DNA of 64,000 nt from Sorghum bicolor (lineage: Eukaryota; Streptophyta; Magnoliopsida; Poales; Poaceae). The DNA lies in NCBI RefSeq assembly GCF_000003195.3, contig NC_012875.2, positions 21,554,842 to 21,618,841 of the forward strand, in the 5' to 3' direction. The notes beneath the pieces are model-generated. The model was not told the origin of the DNA, ran no database searches, and saw only the letters and a list, made by a program, of their open reading frames with translations. The translations under genes and the position numbers were made by a program. The first letter of the stretch is position 1. The number at the start of each line of letters is the position of its first letter. Of this stretch, positions 11,091 through 23,405 are shown piece by piece.

Positions 11091-14000
11091 TGACGTGTGT
11101 CATATGGAATCTCGCTTCGGTCTGTTTGGAGACAATGTTAGTTTTGGTGCAAGATAGGTGCATAGTTTGTGCCTAATGCACCATAGTCTAAGAAACCATT
11201 TTGGACGCACTTGTTGGTACTCCTAGGTGAAGGGGCTCAACTGGATGCTCGGTTCGGTCTGTTTGGAGATAGTGCTAATCTTGATGCAAGATAGGTGCAC
11301 GGTTTGCATGGAATATACCAAATGCTTAGAAATCAATCTGGACGCACATGATGGAACTCCTAGATGACGTGTGTCATATAGAATCTTGCTTTGGTCTCTT
11401 TGGAGACAGTGTTAGTTTCGGTGCAAGATAGGTGCAAGGTTTGCACATAATGCAGCATAGGCTAAGAAACCATTTTGGACACAGCCGATGGTACTCCTAG
11501 GTAAAAGGCTCAAGTGAAAGCTCGATTTGGTCTATTTGGAGATCGTGCTAATCTTGATGCAAGATAGATGCATGGTTTGCATGGAACATACGATATGCTT
11601 AGAAATCAATTAGGACGCACCTGATATAAGTCCTTGATGATTTGTGTCATATGGAATCTTGCTTCGGTTCGTTTAGAGATAGTGTTAGTTTTGGTAGAAG
11701 ATATGTGCACGGTTTACGCCTAATGCACCATAGGCTAAGAAACCATTTTAGACGCACCCGATGGTACTCGTAGTTGAAGAGACTCAAGTGGAGGCTCGAT
11801 TTGGTCTGTTCGAAAATACTGCTAATCTTGATGCAAGATAGTTGCAAAGTTTGCATGCAACGTACTATATGTTAAGAAATCAATTTGGACGAACCCAATG
11901 GAACCCCTAGATGATGTGTTTCATATGGAATCTCGCTTCGGTTTGTTGGGAGACAATGTTAGTTTTGGTGCAAGATAGGTGCATAGTTTGTGCCTAATGC
12001 ACCATAGTCTAAGAAACCATTTTTGACACACTTGTTTGTACTCCTAGATGAAGAGGCTCAAGTGGAAACTCGGTTCGGCCAGTTTGGAGATAGTGCTAAT
12101 CCTTATGTAAGGTAGGTGCATGGCTTACATGGAACATACCATATGCATGGAAATCAATTTGGATGCACCCGATGGAACTCTTTGATGACATGTGTCATTT
12201 GGAATCTCGCTTCGGTCCATTTGGAGACATTGTTAGTTTCGGTGCAAGATAGGTGCACAGTTTCCACCTAATGCACCATAGTCTAAGAAACCATTTTGGA
12301 CACACTTGTTTGTACTCCTAGGTGAAGGGTCTCAAGTGGATGCTCGGTTCGGTCTGTTTGGAGATAGTGCTAATCTTGATGCAAGATAGGTGCACGGTTT
12401 GCATGGAACATACCAAATGCTTGGAAATCAATCTGGACGCACATGATGGAACTCCTAGATGACGTGTGTCATACAAAATCTTGCTTTGGTCTATTTGGAG
12501 ACAGTGTTAGTTTCGGTGCAACATAGGTGCTAGGTTTGCACATAATGCAGCATAGGCTAAGAAACCATTTTGGACGCACCCGATGGTAATCCTAGGTAAA
12601 AGGCTCAAGTGAAAGCTCCGTTTGGTCTATTTGGAGATAGTGCTAATCTTGACACAAGATAGAAGCACGGTCTGCATGGAACGTACCATATGCTTAGAAA
12701 TTAATTTGGACACACCCGATAGAACTCCTTGATGACGTGTGTCATGGAATCTCGGTTTGGTGTGCTTAGAGATAGTATTAGTTTCGGTGCAAGATATGTG
12801 CACGGTTTGCGCCTAATGCACCAAAGTCTAAAAAACCATTTTGGAAGCACCTTTTGGTGCTCCTAGGTGAAGAGGCTCAAGTGGAGGCTCGGTTCGGTCT
12901 GTTTAAAGATAGTGCTAATCTTGATGGAAGATAGGTGCACGATTTGCATGGAACATACCATATGCTCAGAAATCAATTTGTACTCACCAGATGGAACTCC
13001 TAGATGACATGTGTCATATGAAATCTCACCTCGGTCCGTTTAGAGACAGTGTTATTTTTGGTGCAAGATAGGTGCACAGTTTGCACCTACTATAGGATAA
13101 GAAACCATTTTGGACGCACCCGATGGTACTCCTAGGTCAAGGGGCTTAAGTGAAAGCTCGATTTGGTCTGTTTGGAGATAGTGCTAATCCTGATACAAGA
13201 TAGATGCACGGTTTGCATGGAACATACGATATGCTTAGAAACCAATTAGGACGCACCTGATATAACTCCTTGATGATTTGTGTCATATGGAATCTTGCTT
13301 CGGTTCGTTTAGAGATAGTGTTAGTTTTGGTAGAAGATATGTGCACGGTTTATGCCTAATACACCATAGGCTAAGAAACCATTTTAGACGGACCCGATGG
13401 TACTCGTAGTGGAAGAGGCTCAAGTGGAGGCTCGATTTGGTCTGTTCGGGTATAGTGCTAATCTTGATGCAAGATAGTTGCACAGTTTGCATGCAACGTA
13501 CCATATGTTAAGAAATCAATTTGGACGCACCTAATGGTACTCCTAGATGACGTGTGTCATATAGAATCTTGCTTCGGTTCATTTAGAGACAGTGTTAGTT
13601 TTGGTAGAAGATATGTGCACGGTTTACGCCTAATGCACCATAGGCTAAGAAACCATTTTAGACTCAACCTGATGGTACTCGAAGTTGAAGAGGCTCAAGT
13701 GGAGGCTCGATTTGGTCTGTTCGGATATAGTGCTAATCTTGATGCAAGATAGTTGCACAGTTTGAATACAACATACCATATGTTAAGAAATCAATTTGGA
13801 CGCACCTAATGGAACTCCTAGATGACATGTGTCATATGGAATCTCGCTTCGGTCTATTTTGAGACAATGTTAGTTTCGGTGCAAGATATGTGCATGGTTT
13901 GCGCCTAATGCACCATAGTCTAAGAAACCATTTTGGAAGCACATGTTGGTACTCCAGTGAAGAGGCTCAAGTGGAAGCTCGGTTTGATATGTTTGGAGAT

Positions 14001-14564
14001 AGTGCTAATCTTGATGCAAGATAGGCGCATGATTTGCAAGGAACATACCATATGCTTAGAAATCAATTTGGACGCACCCAATGGAACTCCTAGATGACGT
14101 GTGTCATATGGAATCTTGCTTCGGTCCATTTGTAGACAATGTTAGTTTTGGTGCAAGATAGGTGCATAGTTTGTGCCTAATGCACCATAGTCTAAGAAAC
14201 CATTTTGGATGCACTATTTGGTACACTTGGGTGAAGAGGCTCAAGTGGAAGCTCGGTTCGGTCAGTTTGGAGATAGTGCTAATCTTGATGCAAGGTAGGT
14301 GCATGGTTTGCATGGAACATACCATATGCTTGAAAATCAATTTGAATGCATCCGATGGAACTCCTTGACGACGTGTGTCATATGGAATCTCACTTTGGTC
14401 TGTTTAGAAACAGTGTTAGTTTCGGTGCAAGATATGTGCATGATTTGCGCCTAATGCACCATAGTCTAAGAAAACATTTTGGTAGCACCTATTGGTACTT
14501 CGGTGAAGAGGCTCAAGTGGAAGCTCGGTTTGATCTATTTGGAGATAGTGCTAATCTGATGCAA

Positions 14565-17461
14565 TGTGGCAGAACCTCCTAAGTGTTTGGGTCCACCAAC
14601 ACCTGTCATTGTCCTACGGACCTCTGACGGTGATGCTGGGGATCCTCACACTCTTGAAGTCCGATGAGCATCGCTAGATACTCATTCCACCGCTACCTGT
14701 GGCGTGTCAAGCAAGCTCGTCCTGACCACCGGTGTTGGTCAATTAACGAGAACTTCTTCTTCTCGCCCTTACAGGATAGCAAGTGGCCACCTTAACACCA
14801 GGATCACTCGTTGCGAAGACATTGCAGTATCACAAACGACATAAGACCGAAATAATAGTTCAGAGTAAAACAGCGAAAGTATTACATAACTTAATTTACA
14901 AAAGGAGTTCTTCCAAATAGTGGAGTGTTATTACAAGCCAGATCCAGCGGAGTAACTTAAACTTTAGTACACAGATTACAAATTTACAGACCCTGCCCAT
15001 GGGTCACGCTCACTCTTCCTCGTCGTCAACCTCGACGACGGTCACACAACAGGGTCCGAAACAGGTCGGCTCCTGAGCTTCACCTGCAACAGGGGTTATA
15101 AAACGCTGAGTACGGGAGTACTCAACAAGACTTACCCAGTGGAAAAAGAGGAGAAGGTAGGAATGCAGGCTGAGGGTAGACAAGGGGTGGCTGAGCAAGG
15201 AGCCAAATTGCTTTGCCAAAAAGCTTACTAATAGTGCGTCCTTACTTTCAAGTTTTACCCGCGAATTCCTCTCCTCAAGAGGCCGAGGAGTTCGATGACA
15301 GTCTATCTAGTTGCTTCTCACAGACAAGTCTGTAAGTTCCTAGTCCTTAATCAAAGTATTATCTATCCAACGGCCATAGCTTCATGTCACTCTGAGTCTG
15401 GGAATTGGGATCCGAACCTCAGGAGACATTTCCCCCTTTCTCAATTTATCACTTAGTTGCATATTTAACTACGATGAGGGTCGAAGGAATTGAGTCTCCC
15501 AATCGGGGAGCAACGACGATTCGAATCGCTTAGCAATCCAGCTGGAGTTCCTAACCACCCGACATATGTAAAATCAAATCTTGCATATGTCAACCCAAAT
15601 CAAGTTCTCCCCAAATTTGACTAGGTTCGCGGCACCCGAGAGCACAGTACTCCACCATCCTACAGCCGATCTAGATGTTTTCCGGTCATCTCAGATCTGT
15701 AAGGTGGGTACACACTACTCTCGCCATCGCTCCACGCCCAGTGCGCGAGTAGCTGTTCGCATCGAGGGATCACAAGACCGGGCTTACCGAGGGCAAGTGG
15801 CTAGTACTATAAATTCTCAACCCAGCAGGCCATCAACGGACCGGTCCTTAACCGACACAGTTGGAGACACTACTTTAAGACTCCATTCTTAAAGCAAGTC
15901 CACCGACCGGTCTCAAGTTGAAACATCATTGACCATAAGTGTATTCCACAACAACCCTTCAAACTTTCTTGTTTGAGAACCTATCTAGTAGCAGGGCTAA
16001 GCATCACTATGCAGTTTTAAAACAAAACAGGTGCCAAGGACAAGATAACAAATATCAAGGTAGTAAATGCAACAAGTAGGTTAACCCAATTCTCAACTAC
16101 CTAATGCAGCATTTTCGATTCATAAGTGATAAAAGATTTAGAGCATTCAAGGAGGGGTTAATGCATCTGGGGCTTGCCTTGGTTGCAGAGCTGAGAGGGA
16201 CCCTCGGAGACTTCCCAAGTCTCGGATCCTACTTCCTCAAACGGAGCACCGACCTCGGGGTTCGGTTCAACGGTCGCTCCTTCGGTCACGTGCACTGTAC
16301 GCAAAATGATGAATGCTCATGATATGCGTATGACAAAAACCTAAGTTGGACCAAGTTAAGTACAACTGGTCTCCTCGGTGCAACACAGACTCATTAATAA
16401 TTAAAGTTGTTTATTATCTTAGTGTCTTTACCCAAGAGGTTGCATCTGTAAACTAAGATTCCTCTTAATTCATAATTATCCTAAATTAACTAATTATTAA
16501 TCCTTTTTACCTTAATTCATTCTTAATTAAGTATTAATGACAGTAATTAAGCATTAATGCCAAACAATAATTAAATGCCAAAGGTCATTAAGGTTAATGA
16601 CCTCAGGTCATCACATAATCCCAAAATCACTCAAACCCTAATCATGAGGATTTAACTAATTATCACCTAATTATTTTAGCATTATTATTTAATTATTAAT
16701 TAAGGGTATAATAATATTTTATTCAAACATTATCCAAATGCCACCAAATTTTGTGTGAAGCCAGGGAATAATATTCAGAGACTCCCCACAAATTTTGGTG
16801 ATTTTTGGACATATTAATAAATTATTAAAATTCATAGAAGTTTTAGTTGCTAATTAAAAGAGGCAATTTTTATACACATGCAAACTACCAGAAAATAGAA
16901 CCTAATATTTTTCCTATGTTCTATCCATTTTATGAAATCCATACAAAAATTTCCATGATTTTTGAGTCAGTATACAATTTTCTACACAATTCTACAAATC
17001 AAGCATTTTTAAGCAAAAAGAAAAAAGGAAAAACACACTGCTACGCGGGTGGCCTGCTTGGACCCGGCCCAAGATGGCCCGCGAGCTTCCCGCGTCGCGC
17101 GCGGGCGTTGCCCTCCTCACACGGCCACTGACGGGCGGGTCCCGCCCGTCAGATTCTCCTTCCACCTCCCGTCGCGGCTCCGGCGAGCTCAAGCTCATCG
17201 CCGGTGAGCTCCCGGCCTCCGCGGTAGGGTGGGCTAGCACCTTCGGCCTCTCGCGCAACCCCTACGACACACGGGACAATCCCTACTCCCTCCTAACCCT
17301 CCTGCTCACGTCCACGGCGGACGGCGGCACTAACCGCGCGAGCACCGGCCGTCACAAGTGGTTAGAATGTGAACCAACCAGCGCATAAGCTTCAGGGGCT
17401 CACCGCGACTTCAACGGTGTAACGAGCGGCGATGGAAAGGCTTGGAGCAGCTCTGGTCGCG
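14565..17461 (-). repeat. Left fragment of the interrupted large LTR (3' half in its own orientation)
   Basis: 2.9 kb without credible genes. Read on the minus strand it covers a GC-rich segment (about 17040-17400), an AT-rich segment with many TTAATTA runs (about 16380-17000), and then the LTR end near 14565. Open frames of 60-100 codons, such as those near 15010 and 15581, show no recognisable domain. It ends at TCGCG (17457-17461), the CRM target duplication. Confidence 0.75.
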
Positions 17462-18580
17462 TGATGAGGACATCAACACCAGCGATACATATCCTACATC
17501 CACCAGCGATACATATCCTACATCCTCTCCGGCACAACCTATAGCTGGTCCTCTTACTCGTGCTCGTGCCCGTCAACTCAACCTTCAAGTAAGTTCAGTT
17601 TTAAACTCTTGTCAATCATATTTAGACAATGGAGACACGTGCACTTTCGTGTTGCTCAGGAATAATGGACAAGATCAGCAAGGGAAGGTTCAACTGCATT
17701 CAGAATTTGAGGCAACACCAACTTCAAGGGCTGATTGCATATGGGAAGAGTGATAACTTAACAAAGGTGATTGGAGATCAGGTCCAAGCCTCCACAACAT
17801 CCTCTATCAAGTTACCACGTCGCTTCTAAAGCAAGGAAACAAAGAGTCCAAACCCAACACGTTTTGGGAGTTGGATTCGGACTGGAAAATAACTCTAACT
17901 TGTATGGATCACCACGGCGTCATATGGACTCCAACTGGGACGTTCCTATACTTGTTGGAAAGCTCATGAAGTCTACTTTCCAATGGGTCCAACCACATAT
18001 CTATGCAGCTTATGAGTCGGGCGCAGTCCTTGTTTTCGTGCCGACACCTTTTTCTGTTTTGGTGCTGCGTCACCCTATTTTGGACCAATGGCCCATGTAT
18101 CAAGTTGAGTCCATTAGGGACGCGTCCTAGGGTTGGAGGACGACTCTAGCACCCCTTTGGTCGTCCTCCCCTCTATTTATTTACATCTAGAGCCGCCATG
18201 AACAACCGGGTTTTGTTTAGATCAAGTTTAGCCTTCGCTACTTGCTTGTAGGCGCGCGTGCAGGATCAGCCGCCCGTCTCCTTGTCTTCGGAACCCCATT
18301 GTTGATTAAGATTCAGTTTAAAACCTTCAATTCATCTTGCAAATTCAGTGCTTGTTTCCTCGTTCTTGCTAGTTCTTCGATTGCTTGCAGGACGGGAGCC
18401 CTAGGGGCTGGTTGTCGCGCTCCACAAGATCGTGACGGCTGTTGGACGTGGTGTATCGGTTGCTAAGGCGCGGTCTTGAGGGCTGTAGTCGGGCCGTGAA
18501 TGTCATCTCCATCCACTAATCGAGTTATCCAGCGCCTCTCATCGAACGATCAGGCCAAAAACCCTAGCGGGTTCGCATCA
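17462..18580 (+). repeat. CRM 5' LTR (1,119 bp)
   Basis: Starts TGATGAGGACATC and ends GGGTTCGCATCA. Near its start two 24-bp repeats (ACCAGCGATACATATCCTAC type) encode TSDTYP twice when read as the pol tail. It matches the 3' LTR base for base except for about nine substitutions, most of them C/T or G/A. Open frames within it correspond to the pol C-terminal tail or are incidental. Confidence 0.93.
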
Positions 18581-18582
18581 GT

Positions 18583-18595
18583 TGGTAATCAGAGC
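18583..18595 (+). other. CRM primer binding site (tRNA-Met type)
   Basis: TGGTAATCAGAGC begins two bases after the 5' LTR. It equals the usual plant initiator-Met primer site TGGTATCAGAGC with one extra A. The extra base would weaken primer pairing unless the family tolerates it. Confidence 0.75.
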
Positions 18596-19543
18596 AAGGT
18601 TTATCGGTGAGAGATTTCCAATTCTTCGTGTTTGTTTTTCCTATAGTCCAAAAAAAAAGACAAAAAATATAGCAGATTTGTTTTCCATAATCCTATAAAT
18701 TCTTTGTGCCGTGGCTAGTACTACTTAGTTAGGGCTGGTTGAATGAGTGTTTGCTTCGGTCGTGTCCAGTGCTGGTTTTAGTTTAGTCCTTTAGAGTTTT
18801 GAGTTCTTGTCACCATCTAGTCACAGCTGCGTCCAATCTATTGTGGGTTGGAATTTGAGTAGATCTTGATAATAGGTGCAGCCACTTGTTGGTCTATTCT
18901 GTGTTTCCATCAACGTGATCCAAAAGGAAAGATAGCACTTCATACTTGTGCTAGATATATTGAATTTTGAGGTTCAGCCTTACTCTAGTGAGAGGGTGAG
19001 AGTGGTGAAGTGATATTTTGTACTATTTTGTTTATATAATCAGGTTTTGAGGTTCCCCAAAAAAAAAGAAAAGAGAAAAAAAATAAAGAAAAAAAAAGAA
19101 AGAAAAAAAATAAAAAAAAAGGGGATTGTTGTTCCTTTTGTTTCCAGTAGGGCTGCTCATTTTGTTTCCAGTGGTGTGCTGTGTTTTCCCTTTGTGTCCA
19201 GGCTCGCGTCTCTAGCACGGTCTAGGCTAGGACCAGCACAGTACCATCGTCGAACGCTTATTCCGCTCGCTTTTATAACTAACGTGGTGCTAGTTCGTTC
19301 CTTGTTTCAGCCCACCTATAGCTCCACATACTCTACAGCTTGACAGGTCTTGTGCTGCAGCACCGATACACTTCGTCCATTGCTGTACACTTGTTGGCAG
19401 ACGACCCCTCCTGTCAAGCAAGGTAAGAATTGGTAAGAACTTGTGTTACAGGTTGAGTGTGAGCGACTTGCTGTAGCTACATCCTAGTAGTTGTAGGGCT
19501 TTTATTTCTTCACTTGCCTTTTTGTTGTCTTTGTCTTTGAACC
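18596..19543 (+). other. CRM 5' leader, non-coding
   Basis: About 950 bp between the primer site and the first gag ATG. It contains a strongly A-rich tract (about 19059-19120) of A runs broken by G and T. I see no open frame with domain support. This is the expected untranslated leader of the genomic RNA. Confidence 0.7.
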
Positions 19544-20973
19544 ATGCCAGGGGCAGATGATGGTAACGAAACACCACTTACACCTCGCACTAAGGGCATC
19601 ATACAACATTTTGAAAGGAAAGTGAAGCTGCACACAGAGGGACTTGATAACGACTTGCAGGTGACGAATGAAAAGCTGGGGCAGTTGGAGGCTACGCAGA
19701 TTGCCACAAACAACAAGCTACAAGTTTGGAGGAATCCGTTGCTAGTGTGGACAAAAGCCTTGCTGCTCTCCTAAGGCGATTTGATGCTTTCCACACCGAA
19801 GATAAAGAGAAGCATAAAGAAGAAAAGGAGGGAGATCGAGAGCATGGTAGTCATGAAGATGACTACACTGGTGATACTGAACATGATGATCAAGACACTC
19901 GTGATCGACGTCGCCTTCGTCACAACCGTAGAGGTATGGGTGGCAACTGCCGACGCGAGGTACACAATAATGATGATGCTTTCAGTAAGATTAAATTTAA
20001 GATACCCCCTTTTGATGGTAAATATGACCCTGATGCTTACATCACTTGGGAGATTGCTGTTGATCAAAAGTTTGCATGTCATGAATTTCCTGAGACTACA
20101 CGTGTTAGGGCTGCTACTAGTGAGTTTACAGATTTTGCTTCTGTTTGGTGGATAGAATATGGAAAGAAAAATCCTAATAACTTACCTAGAACTTGGGATG
20201 CGCTGAAAAGGGCCATGAGAGCTAGATTTGTTCCTTCTTACTATGCACGTGACATGATTAATAAGTTGCAGCAATTGAGACAAGGTGCTAAAAGTGTAGA
20301 AGAATATTATCAGGAATTACAAATGGGTATGCTACGATGTAATTTAGAGGAGGAAGAAGAACCTGCTATGGCTAGATTTTTGGGCGGGTTAAATCGTGAA
20401 ATCCAGGACATTCTTGCTTATAAAGATTATACTAACGTAACCCGTTTGTTTCATCTTGCTTGTAAAGCTGAAAGGGAAGTGCAGGGACAATGTTCTAGTG
20501 CCAAATCTAACAATTCTGCAGGGAAATCCTGGCAACAACGCACATCTGCTACATTGTCGGGTGGTGTACCTCTTCCATCAAGCCGATCAATAGCTCCACC
20601 ACCTTCCTACAGCGACAAACCACATGATTCTTCCACAAATACAGCAACTAAATCAGCCCAGAGACCAATCGCTAGTGCCACCTCGGTTAATTCCACGGGA
20701 AGAACAAGAGATGTTCAGTGTCATCGATGCAAGGGATATGGGCACATGATGCGTGACTGCCCAAACAAGCGAGTTATGATTGTCAGGGATGATGGTGAGT
20801 ACTCATCTGCTAGTGATTTTGATGAGGATACACTTGCACTGCTTGCGACTGACCATGCAGGTATTGAAGATCAAATAGAAGAACATATTAATGCAGGTGA
20901 AGCGGACCACTATGAGAGCTTGATCGTGCAGCGAGTGCTTAGTGCACAAATGGAGATGGCGGAGCAAAATTAG
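19544..20973 (+). pseudogene. gag: CRM gag (frameshifted)
   Basis: Gag forms the virus-like particle and binds genomic RNA. The likely start is MPGADDGNETP at 19544. Reading shifts frame near 19720, and the main part runs from 19726, with an acidic, charged N-terminus. It continues with a retrotransposon-gag core (about residues 90-230 of the 415-codon frame) containing ASVWWIEYGKKNP, ALKRAMRARFVP and VEEYYQELQ. A CCHC zinc knuckle, CHRCKGYGHMMRDC, lies near residue 335. A TAG at 20971-20973 ends it, and the same frame goes on into protease, so gag and pol were one frame. The frameshift and stop make it inactive as written. Confidence 0.85.
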
Positions 20974-21756
20974 CGACACATTTTATTCCAAACAAAGTGT
21001 GTCATCAAAGAGCGTTCTTGTCGCATGATCATTGATGGAGGTAGCTGCAACAACTTGGCAAGCAGCGATATGGTGTAGAAGCTTGCCCTCAACACCAAAC
21101 CACACCCGCATCCCTACTACATCCAATGGCTGAACAATAGTGGTAAGGCAAAGGTAACTAGACTTGTGAGAATTAATTTTTCCATCGGATCCTACAAAGA
21201 TATTGTTGAATGTGATGTTGTGCCTATGCAAGCTTGTAACATTCTGCTAGGTAGACCTTGGCAATTTGATAGAGATTCTATGCATCATGGTAGATCAAAT
21301 CAGTATTCTTTTCTATACCATGATCACAAAATTGTGTTGCATCCTATGTCCCCTGAAACTATTATGCAAACTGATGTTGCTAGGGCTACTAAAGCAAAGA
21401 GTGAGAGCAATAAAAATGATAAATCTGTAATTGGTAACAAAGATGAGATAAAACTGAAAGGACGTTGTATGATAGCTACCAAATCAGATATTAATGAGTT
21501 CAATGCATCCACTTCTGTTGCTTATGCTGTGATATGCAAGGATGCTTTGATTTCAATTGAGGATATGCAATGTTCTTTGCCCCCTGCTGTTGCTAACGTT
21601 TTGCAGGAGTATTCTGATGTGTTTCCAAGTGAGGTACCAGCGGGGCTGCCTCCACTACGTGGGATTGAGCACCAAATTGATCTTATTCCTGGAGCAGTTT
21701 TGCCAAATCGTGCACCATACAGGACAAACCTGGAGGAAACAAAGGAAATTCAGTGA
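20974..21756 (+). pseudogene. pol: CRM protease region (stop-interrupted)
   Basis: It continues the gag frame as the aspartic protease that would process the polyprotein. An IIDGGSCNNLAS string near 21027-21062 fits the active-site region of retroviral-like proteases (D-x-G, here DGG). NILLGRPW near 21240 is the usual C-terminal landmark. Stops at 21076-21078 (TAG) and 21754-21756 (TGA) break it. No separate start codon is expected. Confidence 0.75.
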
Positions 21757-22578
21757 CAAGTGCAAGAACTACTAGACAAAGGTTATGTCCGAGAATCTCT
21801 TAGTCCTTGTGCTGTTCCAGTAATTTTAGTGCCTAAGAAAGATGGAACATGGCGTATGTGTGTTGATTGTAGAGCTATTAATAATATCACCATTCGATAT
21901 CGACACCCTATTCCACGATTAGATGATATGCTAGATGAACTGAGTGGTGCTGTTGTGTTTTCAAAAGTTGATTTACGTAGTGGGTACCACCAGATTCGTA
22001 TGAAATTGGGAGATAAAGGTAGAAAGCAATTGATTCTGGAACCTAGGGATTTGGTTTGGTTGCATTTGCGAAAAGATAGATTTCCAGAACTGAGAAAATC
22101 CAAATTGATGCCTAGAGCTGATGGTCCTTTTAAAGTGCTGCAACGAATTAATGAGAATGCATATAAGCTTGATCTTCCTGCAGATTTTGGGGTTAGTCCC
22201 ACATTTAACATTGCAGATTTGAAGCCTTATTTGGGTGAGGAAGATGAGCTTGAGTCGAGGACGACTCAAATGCAAGAAAGGGAGGATGATGAGGACATCA
22301 ACACCAGCGATACATATCCTACATCCACCAGCGATACATATCCTACATCCTCTCCGGCACAACCTATAGCTGGTCCTCTTACTCGTGCTCGTGCCTGTCA
22401 ACTCAACCTTCAAGTAAGTTCAGTTTTAAACTCTTGTCAATCATATTTAGACAATGGAGACACGTGCACTTTCGTGTTGCTCAGGAATAATGGACAAGAT
22501 CAGCAAGGGAAGGTTCAACTGCATTCAGAATTTGAGGCAACACCAACTTCAAGGGCTGATTGCATATGGGAAGAGTGA
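21757..22578 (+). pseudogene. pol: CRM RT N-terminus fused to integrase C-terminus by deletion
   Basis: The first ~80 codons are the RT N-terminus ([20 protein letters not shown], then [13 protein letters not shown] with the first catalytic Asp). At about 22012-22025, after KLGD, the reading passes without a frame break into integrase C-terminal sequence ([19 protein letters not shown], then [19 protein letters not shown] and [15 protein letters not shown]). The YVDD/FDD box, RNase H, integrase zinc finger and DDE core are therefore missing. The frame enters the 3' LTR at 22287 and ends at 22578, as known for CRM elements, whose C-terminal tail includes the CENH3-associated CR region. This copy can move only with help in trans. 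Confidence 0.87.
22274..22286 (+). other. CRM polypurine tract
   Basis: AAGAAAGGGAGGA lies directly before the 3' LTR. It is the second-strand primer site and at the same time codes for the polar pol tail. Confidence 0.75.
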
Positions 22579-23405
22579 TAACTTAACAAAGGTGATTGGA
22601 GATCAGGTCCAAGCATCCACAACATCCTCTATCAAGTTACCACGTCGCTTCTAAAGCAAGGAAACAAAGAGTCCAAACCCAACACGTTTTGGGAGTTGAA
22701 TTCGGACTGGAAAATAACTCTAACTTGTATGGATCACCACGGCGTCATATGGACTCCAACTGGGACGTTCCTATACTTGTTGGAAAGCTCATGAAGTCTA
22801 CTTTCCAATGGGTCCAACCACATATCTATGCAGCTTATGAGTCGGGCGCAGTCCTTGTTTTCGTGCTGACACCTTTTTCTGTTTTGGTGCTGCGTCACCC
22901 TATTTTGGACCAATGGCCCATGTATCAAGTTGAGTCCATTAGGGACGCGTCCTAGGGTTGGAGGACGACTCTAGCACCCCTTTGGTTGTCCTCCCCTCTA
23001 TTTATTTACATCTAGAGCCGCCATGAACAACTGGGTTTTGTTTAGATCAAGTTTAGCCTTCGCTACTTGCTTGTAGGCGCGCGTGCAGGATCAGCCGCCC
23101 GTCTCCTTGTCTTCGGAACCCCATTGTTGATTAAGATTCAGTTTAAAACCTTCAATTCATCTTGCAAATTCAGTGCTTGTTTCCTCGTTCTTGCTAGTTC
23201 TTCGATTGCTTGTAGGACGGGAGCCCTAGGGGCTGGTTGTCGCGCTCCACAAGATCGTGACGGCTGTTGGACGTGGTGTATCGGTTGCTAAGGCGCGGTC
23301 TTGAGGGCTGTAGTCGGGCCGTGAACGTCATCTCCATCCACTAATCGAGTTATCCAGCGCCTCTCATCGAAAGATCAGGCCAAAAACCCTAGCGGGTTCG
23401 CATCA
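22287..23405 (+). repeat. CRM 3' LTR (1,119 bp)
   Basis: Same length and ends as the 5' LTR. By eye about nine substitutions separate the two (for example CGTGCCCGTC/CGTGCCTGTC and GTGCCGAC/GTGCTGAC) and there are no indels. It is followed by TCGCG, the target duplication. The first ~290 bp double as the last codons of pol. Confidence 0.93.

Larger units (their letters stand above)
2222..14564 (+). repeat. Centromeric satellite block A2 (~90 monomers)
   Basis: About 12.3 kb of the same A/B-type 137-bp monomers, all in the orientation of the first block. The left part (to about 9189) belongs to two 4,098-bp HOR copies. The right part is less regular, with small deletions (for example around 13085, where CCTAATGCACCATAG is shortened) and chimeric monomers. 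It ends inside a B monomer at TGCAA (14560-14564), the target duplication of the next insertion. No gene is seen here. Confidence 0.9.
17462..23405 (+). mobile_element. CRM-type centromeric retrotransposon (Ty3/gypsy chromovirus), internally deleted
   Basis: A complete insertion of 5,944 bp with two 1,119-bp LTRs and a perfect TCGCG duplication (17457-17461, 23406-23410). It keeps a Met-type primer site, gag, protease and the N-terminal part of RT, then jumps directly to the integrase C-terminus. CRM identity is inferred from the TGATGAGGACATC LTR start that overlaps the end of pol, the [14 protein letters not shown] integrase tail, and the centromeric location. CRM elements are known to target CENH3 chromatin. 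The LTR pair differs at about nine sites by eye, so the insertion is young although the element is defective. Confidence 0.88.

Noticed and set aside
2..14582. Many repeated open frames of 60-90 codons in the satellite on both strands
   Set aside because: They recur with the monomer period, have no domain, and start and stop at the same satellite positions. They are by-products of a 137-bp repeat with few stops.
15010..15892. Small genes in the large non-coding LTR
   Set aside because: The frames of 69 and 103 codons have no motifs and lie within a unit bounded by a target duplication.
17442..18130. Open frames in the CRM LTRs as separate genes
   Set aside because: One is the tail of pol read in the 5' LTR copy; the others repeat identically in all three LTR copies without domain support.
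19059..19120. Poly(A) tail of a retroposed gene
   Set aside because: The A-rich tract is broken by G and T, lies within the CRM leader and has no flanking duplication.
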